Shown here: positions 5,755 through 5,898 of the stretch, one piece after another
Layout: every line of letters starts with the position of its first letter
How positions within the stretch are numbered: position 1 is the stretch's first letter
Origin: an uncultured Eubacteriales bacterium
GTDB lineage: Bacteria > Bacillota > Clostridia > Oscillospirales > Oscillospiraceae
Length of the DNA: 5,898 nt
Direction of reading: 5' to 3'
NCBI GenBank assembly: GCA_900553805.1
Contig: USEU01000080.1
Coordinates: 1 to 5,898, forward strand
Position numbers and translations under genes: made by a program
The notes under the pieces: model-generated
The model's database searches: none
What the model saw: the letters and a program-made list of their open reading frames with translations, nothing else
Told to the model about the DNA's origin: nothing

Positions 5755-5788
5755 CAAAAAACGCCCCCGCCGGATTTGGCGGGGGCGT
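5755..5788 (-). terminator. Rho-independent terminator of the upstream (right-hand) unit
   Basis: A perfect 11-bp GC-rich stem (ACGCCCCCGCC / GGCGGGGGCGT, 6-nt loop, 5761-5788) is followed on the minus strand by TTTTTT. It should stop transcription entering from the right and insulate the MBOAT promoter 11 bp further on. The plus-strand side lacks a T-tract, so it is directional. Confidence 0.88.
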
Positions 5789-5800
5789 GATGGTAAGGGA

Positions 5801-5898
5801 TTATCCGCGCTTTAAGGAACCGCTGATTAAATCAGCAAGAGCTGGCAGCGAGGGATTTTGTTCCCAGGCAAGGGATGGAAAATGGAGGAATACTGTAT
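5801..5898 (-). other. Right-edge segment: possible 3' end of an upstream gene or part of an intergenic repeat
   Basis: One minus-strand frame is open from the window edge for 31 codons, ends in ADLISGSLKRG, and stops with TAA at 5801, 13 nt before a strong terminator. That placement fits a gene end. The peptide is not recognised. Against coding: a second minus-strand frame is also open for about 23 codons, and a perfect palindrome GCTGATT-A-AATCAGC (5822-5836) sits inside. The flank AAGGAACCGCTGATTAAAT also looks like the end of a repeat or insertion element. The evidence does not decide between these. Confidence 0.3.

Overview
The window looks like a piece of a GC-rich Firmicutes chromosome, most likely a Clostridia/Oscillospiraceae-type gut bacterium. 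This rests on the Firmicutes gene order rimP-nusA-rnpM(ylxR)-ylxQ, strong purine-rich Shine-Dalgarno sites, sigma-A-like promoters with TATAAT boxes, and a clostridial-style pair of an MBOAT O-acyltransferase with a DHHW-family protein. The taxonomic call is inference; no rRNA or other marker is present. All supported genes lie on the minus strand, so the window reads biologically from right to left.

Right edge (about 5789-5898): no confident gene. A 31-codon open frame runs in from outside and stops at 5801, just before a strong minus-strand terminator (5755-5788). It could be the tail of an upstream gene or part of a repeat. Next comes a promoter (5716-5744) for a two-gene unit: an AlgI/DltB-like MBOAT membrane O-acyltransferase (4230-5684), then 9 nt later a membrane-anchored DHHW (AlgX/AlgJ-like) protein (2547-4220). 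The second gene carries a roughly 150-residue Pro/Thr/Glu-rich insert with PEETQ and APTE repeats. Together they probably transfer acyl groups, most likely acetyl, across the membrane onto a cell-surface polymer that cannot be named from the sequence.

Middle (2403-2546): a short, dense regulatory region. It holds a weak hairpin after the DHHW gene, then an excellent promoter (TTGCAA, 17 bp, TATAAT). After that comes a perfect 17-bp inverted repeat with an interrupted U-rich tail, lying between the predicted transcription start and rimP. This looks like a transcription attenuator in the leader of the nusA operon. The same leader can encode a 21-residue peptide whose stop codon overlaps the rimP start.

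Left part (55-2402): the translation/transcription operon rimP (ribosome maturation), nusA (transcription elongation/termination factor), rnpM (RNase P modulator, TTG start) and ylxQ (L7Ae-type RNA-binding protein, overlapping rnpM by 11 nt). In most Firmicutes infB follows. Here the 54 bases after ylxQ hold hairpins typical of an intergenic repeat and no infB start, so infB is either further left or elsewhere.
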